Origin: Streptomyces rapamycinicus NRRL 5491
GTDB taxonomy: Bacteria > Actinomycetota > Actinomycetes > Streptomycetales > Streptomycetaceae
Length of the DNA: 64,000 nt
Assembly: GCF_024298965.1 (NCBI RefSeq)
Contig: NZ_CP085193.1
Span: 744,001-808,000 of the forward strand
Reading direction: 5' to 3'
This document shows positions 43,550 to 53,459 of the stretch, in pieces. Position numbers and translations under genes: made by a program. Below the pieces are notes generated by a model. It was not told where the DNA came from and did no database searches. It saw only the letters and a list, made by a program, of their open reading frames with translations. The first letter of the stretch is position 1. Each line of letters begins with the position of its first letter.

Positions 43550-46500
43550 GTGAGCGGGAGTTTTGCATCAGACTTTCGGCCGGTTGTGTGCTGCGAGTGG
43601 TTCGGCCTGGGACTACGGTGTTTTCGAGGGTCCGGCAGAAGGAAATCGCGGCACCGGGGCGTGGCGGCATTGGGGCAAACCGTATTCGGACGACTGTGTG
43701 AGGAGCGCCAGTGGAGTCACCCCGCGGTGTTCCTCGCGGTCTACGCCAATGTCGCCGCCCGTCTGGGAGAGCCGGAGCAGGTGACGGCCCGGCAATTCCA
43801 CCGATGGCGTGAGCCTGATCCACCGGACCCGGGGCCGTCGGGCCAACGCGTGCTGGAGGACATGTTCGGCGCGTCGCTGGAACACCTCGGGTTCCCCCTC
43901 CCCCAGCGGCACCGCGGCCCATCGGCATCCGGTGGCGCCGGCTCGGCGTTGCGGTTCGCCGTACTGGGGCCCGTTCGCATCTGGCGTGGCGAACAGGGGC
44001 TCCCGGTCCTCAGGCCGCTGGAGCGCGCCGTGCTGTGCGTGCTCCTGCTGCGGGGACGCACCGCCACCGCGAGCGAGCTGGTCGACGGGGTGTGGGGCGA
44101 GACCCCGCCACCTCAGGCGATCGCCAGCTTACGCACCCACGCCTTCCGCCTTCGCCGAGCGCTGGGGCCCGGCGTACTGGTGTCGGAGGCAGGTGGGTAC
44201 GCGCTGCGGATACGGCCCGGGACGCTGGACCTCGCGGTGTGCGAGGACTACGAGGCACGAGCGGAACGTGCCCTGGCGGAAGGGGAGTTGACCGGCGCGC
44301 GGCAGCTGCTGCACATGGCGGTGGAGCTGTGGGAGGGGCGGCCGCTGGCCGGAGTTCCCGGCCCGTACGCCGAGGCCCAGCGCGCCCGTCTGGAGCAGTG
44401 GCGCCTGTCCCTGCTGGAGGCGCGCCTCGATCTCGACCTGGAACTGGGCCTGCACACCGATGCGGTGTCGGAGCTGACCGCGCTGACCGCGGAGCACCCG
44501 CTGCGGGAGCGGTTGCGCACGCTGCTGATGGCGGCGCTCTACCGGAGCGGGCGGCAGGCGGAGGCGCTGGGTGTGTACACCGACACCCGCCGCCTCCTGT
44601 CCGAGGAACTCGGCGTGGCGCCCGGCGCGGAACTCGCCCGGCTCCATCAGCGCATCCTGCGCGCGGACCCAGCGCTCGCCGGGCCACGAAGGCTCCCGGC
44701 CGGGGCCAAAGCCGCGCCCACGGCCACACCCGCGCCACGTCCGGCACAACTTCCGGCGAAATTGGCCGACTTCACCGGACGCACCACCGTCATGGACACC
44801 TTGCGGAAGCGGCTGCGGCTCGCCCAGGGGACGGCGATGACGATCTCCGTGGTGCAGGGGCTCGGCGGGGTGGGCAAGACGGCCCTGGCCGTGTGCGTCG
44901 CGCAGACGGTCCGGGAGCGGTTCCCCGACGGGCAGCTGTTCGTCGATCTCATCGGCCACAACGCCCAGCCCGCCGACCCCGCGGCCGTACTGGGCACCTT
45001 CCTCCGTGCGCTGGGCACCCTGCCGGCGGAGATCCCGGAGGGGTTGCCCGAGCGGGCGGCGTTGTACCGCTCGGTCCTGGCCGACCGCCGGGTGCTGGTC
45101 CTGCTGGACAACGCCCACGACACGGCGCAGGTGCGCCCGCTGCTGCCCGGCTCTCCGAACTGCGCCGCGCTGATCACCAGCCGCACCCCCATGACCGGGC
45201 TCGACGGCGCCCGTGTGGTCGACCTCAGCATCATGGACCGGCCCGAGGCGCTGGCCCTGTTCACCCGCATCATCGGCGACGAGCGGGCCGCGGCCGAGCC
45301 CCACGCCTGCCGCACGGCCGTCGCTGCCTGCGGCTATCTGCCCCTGGCCATCAGGATCGCCGCCGCCCGGCTGACGACCCGCCCCGCCTGGACCGTGCGC
45401 AACCTGACCGACCGCCTGGCCGACGCCCACCGCCGCCTGCACGAACTGCGGGCCGGGGACCTGGCCGTCACGACGAGCTTCGAGTTCGGATACACGCAGT
45501 TGGGGCCCTCGCAGGCGCGGGCCTTCCGGCTACTCGCGCTCACCTATGGACCGGACATCTCCCTGGCCGCGGCCACCGCCGTCCTCGGCGTCACCACGCA
45601 AGAGGCCGAGCGATTACTGGAGTCACTCGTCGATACCAGCCTGCTGCATTCGCCCGAACCCGGCCGCTACCGCTACCACGACCTCGTTCGCATCTACGCG
45701 CGCGACCGCGCCGAGCGGGATGAACCGCCGGCGGGCCGAGCGGCCGCGATGTCGCGCATGCGGGACTTCTACGTGGCCTCGGCGGCGCGCGTGTACGCGA
45801 TGGGACGACCGGGAGACCGGCTCGTCGACCACCTGATCTCCACAGACCACCCCGGGCAGGCCTTCCCCGACGCCCGCACCGCGCTGGACTGGCTCCTCAG
45901 CGAAGCGGACTGCCTCCTCACCTGCGCCCAGCAGGGCGCCAAGTCCCCGGAGCGAGGCGCCGTCCGCCGCGCGGCGGACCTCCTCCTGGTCACCCGGGAC
46001 CTGGTCGAGTCCGGTACGCACTATCTCCAGTACGAGGCGGCGGCCCGTTCGGTGGGCAATGCCGCCCAAATCGCCGGGGACACGGCCGCGGAGGGCCGGG
46101 CCCGTCTGGCGCTGGCGGGGATGTTCCCCGTCACCAGGGGCCAGCAGCAGGCCGACGACGAGGCCCGCCGCGCGGGTTTGCTCGCGACTGCCGCGGGAGA
46201 CCTGACCGCCGCCTGCCACGCGTTGAACATACGCGGCGTCGTGGCGATCTACCAGCAGCGCTACGACGACGCGGAAGCATACCTCCGCGAGGCACTGAGT
46301 GGCTTCCGGGCCGATGACAACCTCGCCTGCGTGGCCGGTGTGTTGTCCAACCTGTCCCGTGTACACGCCGCCACGGGCCGGGCCGACAGCGCCGTCGACC
46401 TCGCCACCCGGGGAGTCGGCCTCCGGCGGAGCCTGGGCGGCACCTGGCGCATCGCCAATGGCCAACTCGCCCTGGGAATCGCTCTGCACCGGGCAGGACG

Positions 46501-46801
46501 GCATGCCGCGGCCGTGAGCGAACTGCTGGAGGCGCTCAGCACCTTCCGCGACAACCGGCAGCGGCTCTGGGAGGGATCCACCCACGCCCGGCTGGCCGAG
46601 GTGTACCTCGCGTCGGACCAACCGGCCGAGGCGGCCACACATGCCGAGCAGGCACTGGCGCTCGGCTCCATCGGCAACAAGTGGCGCCGCGGGTCCATCC
46701 TGAGCGTGCTGGGCCAGGCATTGGAGCGACTGGGGCAGCCGGACAGGGCCCGCGCGTGCCATCGCAAGGCCGGGATGTCCTGGGTCTGGTGGAGCCCCTG
46801 A
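43550..46801 (+). CDS. SARP-type regulator with NB-ARC and TPR domains (AfsR-like)
   Basis: 1,083 aa from GTG 43550; the first 37 residues look non-coding and GTG 43661 (VAALGQTVFGRLCEERQWSH) is an attractive alternative. Residues about 40-125 form an extra N-terminal region with VFLAVYANVAARLGEPEQVT and RQFHRW, resembling an XRE-like segment. Then come an OmpR-like winged helix (FAVLGPVRIWRGEQGLPVLR), a BTAD domain to about 380, an NB-ARC NTPase with P-loop GLGGVGKTAL and LVLLDNAHDTAQV, and C-terminal TPR repeats. SARPs activate secondary-metabolite genes. The likely beneficiary is the FAD oxidase and MFS pair downstream, now partly broken. Confidence 0.88.
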   Translation: MSGSFASDFRPVVCCEWFGLGLRCFRGSGRRKSRHRGVAALGQTVFGRLCEERQWSHPAVFLAVYANVAARLGEPEQVTARQFHRWREPDPPDPGPSGQRVLEDMFGASLEHLGFPLPQRHRGPSASGGAGSALRFAVLGPVRIWRGEQGLPVLRPLERAVLCVLLLRGRTATASELVDGVWGETPPPQAIASLRTHAFRLRRALGPGVLVSEAGGYALRIRPGTLDLAVCEDYEARAERALAEGELTGARQLLHMAVELWEGRPLAGVPGPYAEAQRARLEQWRLSLLEARLDLDLELGLHTDAVSELTALTAEHPLRERLRTLLMAALYRSGRQAEALGVYTDTRRLLSEELGVAPGAELARLHQRILRADPALAGPRRLPAGAKAAPTATPAPRPAQLPAKLADFTGRTTVMDTLRKRLRLAQGTAMTISVVQGLGGVGKTALAVCVAQTVRERFPDGQLFVDLIGHNAQPADPAAVLGTFLRALGTLPAEIPEGLPERAALYRSVLADRRVLVLLDNAHDTAQVRPLLPGSPNCAALITSRTPMTGLDGARVVDLSIMDRPEALALFTRIIGDERAAAEPHACRTAVAACGYLPLAIRIAAARLTTRPAWTVRNLTDRLADAHRRLHELRAGDLAVTTSFEFGYTQLGPSQARAFRLLALTYGPDISLAAATAVLGVTTQEAERLLESLVDTSLLHSPEPGRYRYHDLVRIYARDRAERDEPPAGRAAAMSRMRDFYVASAARVYAMGRPGDRLVDHLISTDHPGQAFPDARTALDWLLSEADCLLTCAQQGAKSPERGAVRRAADLLLVTRDLVESGTHYLQYEAAARSVGNAAQIAGDTAAEGRARLALAGMFPVTRGQQQADDEARRAGLLATAAGDLTAACHALNIRGVVAIYQQRYDDAEAYLREALSGFRADDNLACVAGVLSNLSRVHAATGRADSAVDLATRGVGLRRSLGGTWRIANGQLALGIALHRAGRHAAAVSELLEALSTFRDNRQRLWEGSTHARLAEVYLASDQPAEAATHAEQALALGSIGNKWRRGSILSVLGQALERLGQPDRARACHRKAGMSWVWWSP

Positions 46802-46983
46802 TCGCGTGGCGAGCGGCTCCCGGGCGGCTGAGCCTGCTTTTCGTACCGGCCGGGGCATTCAGCGGCAGGTCGGCATCCTTTCGGGTTGCGGGCCCGTCGG
46901 CGGCAGCCGATTTGCGGCTGTGCGGACCGAGGATCGGTTGACTTGGCGCGGGCGGAGGCGAACGCGTCTCCGGAGCACGTCTT

Positions 46984-48597
46984 GTGAGGGCGGCCACGTT
47001 GATCAACAGACGGAACGTACTGCGGGCAGGCACGGCCGGAGCTCTGGGCGCGGAGATGGTGGCTTCGCAGTCACCGCCCGCCGCTGCCACGCCACCACCC
47101 GATGTGGCGGAGCGGGTCAGCCGGCGCGACTGGGAGCTGCTGGACCAGGCGCTGTCGTCGCGTTCCACGCTCTACCGGCCGGGGGATTCCGGCTATCCGC
47201 CGCTGGCGCTTCCGTTCAACCACCGGTACGCCGGGATCCGGCCGGCCGGAATCGTGGCGTGCGGCACCACCAGGGACGTGAGTACGGTGGTCCGCTGGGC
47301 CCGTACGGTGGGGCTGCCCGCCGTACCCCGCTCCGGGCCGGGCCACAACTACGCCGGGTACTCCGCCACCACCGGTCTGCTGCTCAACATGGCCCGTATG
47401 AAGAGCATCGACTCCACGCCGGTGCCGGGTCCCCGCTCCCGGACCCGGACATACGGGCGGATCAAGGTCGTTCATGATGCGGGCACCGTCACCGTCGGGG
47501 CCGGGGTCACCAACGGCGATCTGCACCCGTTGCTGGAGGACCGCGGCATGTTCGTGCCGACCGGCCGCTGCCCCACCGTCGGGGTGGCCGGGCTGGTGCT
47601 CGGCGGCGGGATCGGCTTCAGCGACAAGATGTTCGGCCTGACCTGCGACCGGCTGGTCTCGACGACCGTGGTACTGGCCGACGGCGACGTGGTGGAGGCA
47701 AGTCAGAACTCGCACTCCGACCTGTTCTGGGGCTGCCGCGGCGGCGCGGGGAACAACTTCGGCGTCAACACCTCCTTTACGTTCCAGTACGAGCGGTTCC
47801 AGGGCGACGTGGGCTTCTACCGGCTGAACTGGAGCCTGGACTCGGCACTCCCGGTGATGGCCGCCGCGCAACGGATCGCCGTGGACACCCTGCACGACAA
47901 GCGGTTCCATCTCCGCGTCGGCATGGGCACTCATGGGCACACCAGCGACGAGATCCGCGCCAACGCGGGCGTCAACGCCATCGGCCAGTACTACGGCGAC
48001 CTGGCGGAGCTGCGCGACATCCTGGCTCCGCTGCTCGCCATCGGCACGGCCGACGAGCGGGCCGCCAACGACGCGTCGGTCCGCGAGGTCACTCCCGGTG
48101 AGGCGAGCGTGCTGCTGAGCGCCACGACGCCGGTGCAGCAGTTCGCCGCCAAGTCCGCGGTGCTGACCTCCCGGACGCTCCTGACCGATGACCAGGTCGC
48201 GGCCGCCGCCGAGCACCTGCTGGAATGGCCTGGCAGCGACAACGAGGACGGGGCCGGGTTCGCCATGTTCGCCCTCGGTGGCGAGATCAACCAAGTGCCG
48301 CCGGACGCGACGGCGTTCGTCCACCGCGACGCCGTGTTCATCCTCGCCGCCGAGACCTCATGGGCGGACTACGACCCGCCCCGCGTCGCCACCGCGAACC
48401 TTCACTGGCTCCCCGAGTTCTACCACGCCATTTTCGGCGGTACGCCTCCTCCGCACTCCTACCAGAACTTCCCGGATCCGACCCTGAAGGACTGGCGGCG
48501 GGCTTACTACGGTGCGAACTACGACCGGCTGGTCCGGGTGAACCGCACGTACGACCCGACCAACTTCTTCAGCTACCCGCAGGCGATCGGCACCTGA
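46984..48597 (+). CDS. Tat-exported FAD-linked oxidase with BBE domain
   Basis: 537 aa. A twin-arginine signal (INRRNVLRAGTAGALGAEM) is followed by a PCMH-type FAD domain: histidine in RSGPGHNYAGYS and cysteine in TGRCPTVGVAGLVLGGGIG, the two residues that attach FAD bicovalently in berberine-bridge-type and glucooligosaccharide oxidases. The C-terminal BBE motif appears as YYGANYDRLVRVNRTYDPTN. It should act outside the cell on a sugar, alcohol or alkaloid-like substrate. It follows the SARP gene by 182 bases and precedes an MFS gene. Confidence 0.9.
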   Translation: MRAATLINRRNVLRAGTAGALGAEMVASQSPPAAATPPPDVAERVSRRDWELLDQALSSRSTLYRPGDSGYPPLALPFNHRYAGIRPAGIVACGTTRDVSTVVRWARTVGLPAVPRSGPGHNYAGYSATTGLLLNMARMKSIDSTPVPGPRSRTRTYGRIKVVHDAGTVTVGAGVTNGDLHPLLEDRGMFVPTGRCPTVGVAGLVLGGGIGFSDKMFGLTCDRLVSTTVVLADGDVVEASQNSHSDLFWGCRGGAGNNFGVNTSFTFQYERFQGDVGFYRLNWSLDSALPVMAAAQRIAVDTLHDKRFHLRVGMGTHGHTSDEIRANAGVNAIGQYYGDLAELRDILAPLLAIGTADERAANDASVREVTPGEASVLLSATTPVQQFAAKSAVLTSRTLLTDDQVAAAAEHLLEWPGSDNEDGAGFAMFALGGEINQVPPDATAFVHRDAVFILAAETSWADYDPPRVATANLHWLPEFYHAIFGGTPPPHSYQNFPDPTLKDWRRAYYGANYDRLVRVNRTYDPTNFFSYPQAIGT

Positions 48598-48712
48598 CGT
48601 CTCACGGGGCTTGACAGCCGATCGGGGCCCTTCATACGTTGCTCATCTTGCCCTTTTCGGGGCGGGGTCGCATGAACCGTGGTGCGGCTGGGACGTCCCG
48701 AAGGGTTCCGCG

Positions 48713-49989
48713 GTGCGCGCATGGCTCCCCGACGCTCGTGGCCACCGGCGCCTGTTCTCCGCGCTGTCCATCGATGCCCTGGGCACCGGCCTCTTCCTGC
48801 CGTTCTCCATCCTCTACTTCACCGCGACGACCGACCTGACCCTCGGCGGCGTGGGACTGGCCCTGTCCATCGCGGCGTTGGTGCGCATTCCGGCGACACC
48901 GGGTGCCGGGATGTTCTGCGACCGGTTCGGCGCGCGGAACACGGTGGTGGTCTCCAACCTCACCCAGGCGGTCGGGTTCGTCAACTACCTCTTGGTGGAC
49001 TCCTTCGGCCATCTGCTCATCGCCGCGGTCGTCGTGCAGATTGGCAACTCCGCGTTCTGGGTGGCCTATCCGGCGCTGGTACATGACGTCGCCGAGGGGA
49101 AGCGCCAGGAGTCCTGGTTCGCCCTGATCACCTCGCTGCGCCATGCGGGACTCGGCGTCGGCGCTCTCGGCGCGAGTCTCGCTGTCGCGATCGGCGGGTC
49201 GACCGGATACACCGCGATCGTCGCCGTCAACGCCCTGTCGTTCGCCGTGGCGGCGGTCCTGACCCGGCTCGACACCTCGGGCAGCACTCACGCCGTTTCC
49301 GCCGACACCACACCGGAACACGACGCCCCCTCGGAACCCGCGCCCACGAGCGGCTGGGCGAGCACCCTCCGGGACCGGCCCTTCCTCGGCTTCGTCGTGC
49401 TCAACTTCGGCCTCGCCCTGCTCTCGCTCGCCTTCGGCCTCGGCGTTCCCGTCTTCCTGGTCGACACGGTGCACCTGCCGCCGTGGATACCCGGCACCGT
49501 CCTCGCGGTCAACGCCGTACTCGGCGCGGCGGGCGCCACACCCGTCGGCGCCGCCATCACGGGGCGCAGCCGAAGCGGCGGCCTCATGGCCTCGCAGGCC
49601 ATCGTCGGCTGTGCGTTCATGGCGGTGCTGTGCTGCGCTACGTGCCGTCGGCTTTCGGCGTCTGCCTCGCCCTCGCCGCGGTCGTCCTGGTGACCCTCGG
49701 CGAACTCATCCAGAGCCTGATCGTGTCCCCCATCGTCAACGACTGTGCCACCGCGACGAGTCGTGGCCGATACAACTCGCTCTCCCAAATGGCCTTCAGC
49801 ATCGGCGACGTCGTCACACCCGCCCTCATGACCACGCTTCTCGCCCACGGACCGGCCGCCGCCTGGATCCCGATGGCAGCGCTCGCCGCAGCCAACATGC
49901 TCGGCATCGCCCTGCTCGCCGGCCACCTCCCCGCGATGCGGCGACGCGTCAACCACCCGGCCCCCGCCGAAGCCGACGGCCGCGGGTAG
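48713..49989 (+). pseudogene. MFS transporter, frameshifted
   Basis: GTG 48713 with AAGGG upstream is the likely start (VRAWLPDARGHRRLFSALSI). The first 300 codons encode about nine helices (ALSIDALGTGLFLPFSILYF onward). Near 49632, after CAFMAVLC, one lost base shifts the frame; the rest (LRYVPSAFGVCLALAAVVLV ... RGRYNSLSQMAFSIGDVVTP) continues in the next frame to 49989. Repaired, it would be a 425-aa major facilitator, probably a drug or metabolite exporter. Either a true lesion or a sequencing error. Confidence 0.75.
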
Positions 49990-50109
49990 ACACCGACGGG
50001 CGGGAGACGCCGACGGGCGAGGGACGCCGACGGTCGCGTATCGGCCGGGACGTCCTGGTGCAGCGGGGGCGTCGGCCACTTGTCAGTGCCGCCGGTGAGA
50101 ATGCCGGGC

Positions 50110-50749
50110 ATGATGACACCGCTCCACGCCGACGGCTTCGAGCAGGTCGCGCTCTGCCGCGATGAGGAAACCGGGCTCCGGTCGGTCGTCGTGATCCACG
50201 ACACGACGCTCGGACCGGCCCTGGGCGGGGTGCGGATGCATGCGTACCCCGACGAAGACGCCGCCGTGGTGGACGGCCTGCGCCTGGCCGAGGCCATGAC
50301 GCTCAAGGCCGCGGCCGCCGGGCTGGGACTGGGCGGGCGGACGCCGTCGCGGCGCGGCACGGCGCCCGGGTCGTCGCACCGGAGGCGGCGCCGACCGTGG
50401 CATGCGATGTGCTGGCGCCCTGCGGGCTGGGCAGCGTCGTGACCGACGAGACGCTGCCGCGGCTGGACTGCCGCATCATCGCCGGTGGCGCCAACAACGT
50501 CCTGGCCACGCCCGCTCACGCCGCCATGCTTCAGGCGCGCGGAATTCTCTACGCACCCGATTTCTGTGTGAACGCCGGTGGCCTGATCTTCCTGGAGGAG
50601 CAGCTCCTCGGCCACGACAGCGCACGCGCCGAGGCCCGCGTCCGCCAAGTCGGTGTCCGCGTGGCCGAGGGATCGACCGCTCACGGCGTACGGGCGCGAC
50701 CACCGTGGACGCCGCCACCGAACTCGCCCGGGCGCGACTGCGTCCGTGA
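50110..50749 (+). pseudogene. Branched-chain amino acid (valine/leucine) dehydrogenase, collapsed
   Basis: ATG 50110 starts MMTPLHADGFEQVALCRDEE and gives a correct N-terminus (IHDTTLGPALGGVRMHAYPD, MTLKAAAAGL). At about 50340 some 130 residues, including the catalytic lysine region, are deleted and the frame changes; the NAD domain resumes as VACDVLAPCGLGSVV, then IIAGGANNVLA and APDFCVNAGGLI. A second shift near 50670 moves the tail (RRTGATTVDAATELARARLR) to a third frame. Of about 360 residues, 210 remain. Non-functional. Confidence 0.8.
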
Positions 50750-50784
50750 CGCGCCGCGCGGACGGGCCCGGCGGCCGCCAATGG

Positions 50785-51225
50785 CTAGAAGCGCGGCATT
50801 CCGGAGGGCGGTTCCGGGATCGCCCGCCTGGCCGTCACCGCCTCGATGAACTCCCCTGGCGGGAGGTAGCCGTGGGCGGTGACGTAGTGGAGGACGAGAT
50901 TGGGTGCGATGAGCCATCGGCCGTCGCGGGCCAGGAGTCTGATCTCGGCGCTGCCGAGGGCCACCTCGGTGCCGTCCACGTTCGCCACGACGGGGTAGGG
51001 CGGCATTCCCTCCGGGTGCGGGAGGGTGCAGCTCTGCCAACCCCGCATACGGTTGCTGGAGTTGTCCCGGCAGAGGACCGCGAGCGCGTGGACGAACTCC
51101 GTCGGCGCCTCACCGCGGGGAAACTCCTCCTGCCGCTCCAGCCATCCGACATTGATCGCCTGGACGCCCTGGGGCACCCCGATGCCGGGGGTGTAGGCGT
51201 AAGGGGAGCCGTCCTCGTACCGCAC
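50785..51225 (-). CDS. Uncharacterised actinobacterial protein (possibly DUF7919-like)
   Basis: 146 aa from GTG 51225 (VRYEDGSPYAYTPGIG), with GGAGGAA upstream. The pattern VGWL......P.G..P..F...L..LCR, then MRGWQSC and LGSAEIRL and VLHYVTAHGYLPPGEF, resembles a small Streptomyces family of unknown function; relatives have C..C where this protein has a lone C in QSCTLPHPEG. No signal or membrane segment. It follows the ABC exporter on the same strand with an 88-base gap and may be independent. Confidence 0.6.
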   Translation of the reverse strand: MRYEDGSPYAYTPGIGVPQGVQAINVGWLERQEEFPRGEAPTEFVHALAVLCRDNSSNRMRGWQSCTLPHPEGMPPYPVVANVDGTEVALGSAEIRLLARDGRWLIAPNLVLHYVTAHGYLPPGEFIEAVTARRAIPEPPSGMPRF

Positions 51226-51313
51226 CGCGTGTTCCTCCCGTACTCGTGGGGCATCGCTGATCGCCGCTGCCCCGGCGACCGTACGGTGTGGCGCGCTCAG
51301 AACACCGAGCGGG

Positions 51314-52183
51314 TCACCGGGCCAGCCGCCCGAGCAGCGAGGAGGCCGCGGTGATACCGGCCGCCGCGGCCAGCACCAGGACGGCGTAGTCGAGTGCGAG
51401 GTGGTGCGGGGTGCCCAGCAGCAGTCCACGCAACGCGTCGACCTGGTAGCTCAGCGGATTGGCCTTGCTGACGGCCTGGAGCCAGCCGGGCATCAGCGCC
51501 ACCGGGTACAGCGCGCTGGAGCCGAAGAACAGGGGCATGGTGATGGCCTGTCCGATGCCCATGAGCCGGTCGCGGGTCAGCACGATCCCCGCGATGGTCA
51601 TGGACAGGCAGGAGAAGAAGGCCGAGCCGAGGACCACTGCGACGGCCACCCCGAGGAGCCGCAGCGGATTCCAGGTCAGCGCCACCCCGAGTGCGGCCGC
51701 GATGGCGATCACCACGACCGCCTGGATCAGCGCCTTGACCCCGGAGGCGAATGCCTTGCCGGTGATGAGGGCGGCTCGCGGGGTCGGGGTGACCAGCAGT
51801 TTGGTGAGGATCCCGGCGTCCCGCTCCCAGATGATCTGGATCCCGTAGAAGATGGCGATGAACATCGCGGACTGGGCGATGATGCCGGGCGCGAGATAGT
51901 CGATGTACGGCGTGCCGCCGGTCGGTATGGCCTTGAGCCGGGTGAAGGTCTCACCGAAGATCAGCAGCCATAGGGCGGGCTGGACCGCCCGGGTGTACAG
52001 CTCGGTGCGGTCGTGCCGCAGCTTCTGCAGCTCGACCACGCACATCGCGACGACCCGCGCGGGCAGCATCCGCCAGCCGGTGCGGGCGCGCGGCGGGGTC
52101 AGCAGGGGATCGGGGCGGCCGTCCGGCCCGGTCCCGGCGTCGTCAGCCGACCCGGGACGCGGTGCGGCGGGTGCTTCGGACAT
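51314..52183 (-). CDS. ABC-2 type transporter permease (DrrB-like)
   Basis: 289 aa. The hydrophilic N-terminus is followed by six helices of the ABC-2 membrane family with IDYLAPGIIAQSAMFIAIFY, ERDAGILTKLLVTPTPR and the late MPLFFGSSALYPVALMPGWL, as in daunorubicin exporter DrrB. The start lies 41 bases inside the ATPase gene, so the two are coupled. It probably exports a hydrophobic antibiotic or lipid. Repressed presumably by the MarR protein at the head of the operon. Confidence 0.92.
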   Translation of the reverse strand: MSEAPAAPRPGSADDAGTGPDGRPDPLLTPPRARTGWRMLPARVVAMCVVELQKLRHDRTELYTRAVQPALWLLIFGETFTRLKAIPTGGTPYIDYLAPGIIAQSAMFIAIFYGIQIIWERDAGILTKLLVTPTPRAALITGKAFASGVKALIQAVVVIAIAAALGVALTWNPLRLLGVAVAVVLGSAFFSCLSMTIAGIVLTRDRLMGIGQAITMPLFFGSSALYPVALMPGWLQAVSKANPLSYQVDALRGLLLGTPHHLALDYAVLVLAAAAGITAASSLLGRLAR

Positions 52184-52997
52184 CGCGGAAGTCTCCTCCC
52201 TGCTCGTCGAGGCCGCTGCCGGCGACGTCGCGGAAGACGTCCTCCAGGGTCGGCTTGGGATCGGCCTCGCCCTCCGCCCGGCGGCGGTCGGCCAGCTCGG
52301 AGCGGAGTTCGTGGGGCGTTCCGAGGGCGTGGATCCGGCCGCGGTGCATCAGCGCGACCCGGTCGCAGTACTGATCGGCCTCGTCCATGTAGTGCGTGGT
52401 GACCAGCACGGTCATCCCGGTGGCCGCCCGTACCGCGTTGATGTGCTCCCACACGCTGGTCCGGGCGATCGGGTCCAGGCCGATCGTCGGCTCGTCCAGC
52501 ATCAGCAGCCGGGGCGCGCTGACCAGCGCCTGGGCCAGTTCGAGGCGGCGGATCATGCCGCCGGAGTACGTCTTGGCGAGCCGGTCGGCCGCCGCGGTGA
52601 GGTCGACCGCCTCCAGCACCCGCGCCACGCGGTCGGCCCGCTCCCGCCGGGTGATGTCGAAGACGCGGGCGAACAGCTCCACGTTCTCCCGGCCGGTGAG
52701 CCCGGCGTCGGCGGACAGCTGCTGCGGTACGTAGCCCAGCAGCCTGCGGACCGCCATCCGCTCCTTCGCCGCGTCGTGCCCGAACACCCGCACCATGCCG
52801 CCGGGGACCGGCAGCAGTGTGGTGATGCAGCGGATCGCGGTGGTCTTGCCCGCTCCGTTGGGTCCGAGCAGGCCGAAGACCTCGCCCGCCCGGACCGTCA
52901 GCTCCAGGTCGTCGACCGCCTTGGTCTCCCCGAACGCGTATCGCAGGCCGTCGCAGGCGAGCGCGACGGAAGCGGTGCTCTCCGGGATGCCGGTCAT
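52143..52997 (-). CDS. ABC transporter ATP-binding protein (DrrA-like)
   Basis: 284 aa. Walker A LGPNGAGKTT, Q-loop YVPQQLSADAGLTG, signature YSGGMIRRLELAQAL, Walker B LLMLDEPTIGLD, H-loop VLVTTHYMDEAD. The C-terminal extension with GTPHELRSELADR is the DrrA daunorubicin-resistance type. Coupled upstream to MarR (ATGA) and downstream to the permease by overlap. Confidence 0.94.
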   Translation of the reverse strand: MTGIPESTASVALACDGLRYAFGETKAVDDLELTVRAGEVFGLLGPNGAGKTTAIRCITTLLPVPGGMVRVFGHDAAKERMAVRRLLGYVPQQLSADAGLTGRENVELFARVFDITRRERADRVARVLEAVDLTAAADRLAKTYSGGMIRRLELAQALVSAPRLLMLDEPTIGLDPIARTSVWEHINAVRAATGMTVLVTTHYMDEADQYCDRVALMHRGRIHALGTPHELRSELADRRRAEGEADPKPTLEDVFRDVAGSGLDEQGGDFRDVRSTRRTASRVG

Positions 52998-53449
52998 ATC
53001 CCTTCCACCTCCTCATGAAGGTTCTCGGCCAGTTTGCGCAGCGCCGGAACGGCCGCGGCCAGCGCCGCCCGGTCGCTCTCGGACAGCTTCGCCACCTGCT
53101 CACGGACCAGCTCACCGCGCCGTGCCTGCCACTCCCGCAGCCGGGCCCCGGCGGCGGGGGTGGCCGTCAGCCGGGCGGAGCGCCGGTCCTCGGGGTCGGT
53201 CTCGCGGTGCAGATAGCCCCCCTTCACCAGCTGGTTGACCAGGGTGGAGACCGAGTTGCCCGCGAGGTAGAGCTCCTTGGCCGCGGCCGACACCCGGATC
53301 CCGGGGTGGGCCATGACCAGCCGCAACAGCTCCACCTGGGCACCGCGCAGCCGCGGCTCCGTCATCCCGGCGCGCAGCCGCCGCCGGATCAGCCGCTGGA
53401 CGCCGCCCAGTACGTCGGCGAACGAGTCGGGGAACTCCTCTGTGGCCAT
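52994..53449 (-). CDS. MarR family regulator of the DrrAB-like exporter
   Basis: 151 aa. Winged helix: AAKELYLAGNSVSTLVNQLV, then the wing with RETDPEDRRSARLTATPAAG. First gene of a three-gene operon; its stop overlaps the ATPase start (ATGA). A perfect 10-bp-arm palindrome lies 11 bases upstream of its start, so it should repress its own operon until an exported compound binds. Confidence 0.93.
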   Translation of the reverse strand: MATEEFPDSFADVLGGVQRLIRRRLRAGMTEPRLRGAQVELLRLVMAHPGIRVSAAAKELYLAGNSVSTLVNQLVKGGYLHRETDPEDRRSARLTATPAAGARLREWQARRGELVREQVAKLSESDRAALAAAVPALRKLAENLHEEVEGI

Positions 53450-53459
53450 GTCTCCAACT

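Noticed and set aside
48713..49989. Programmed ribosomal frameshift in the MFS gene
   Set aside because: No slippery heptamer or downstream structure is apparent and the break lies inside a helix; mutation or sequencing error is simpler.
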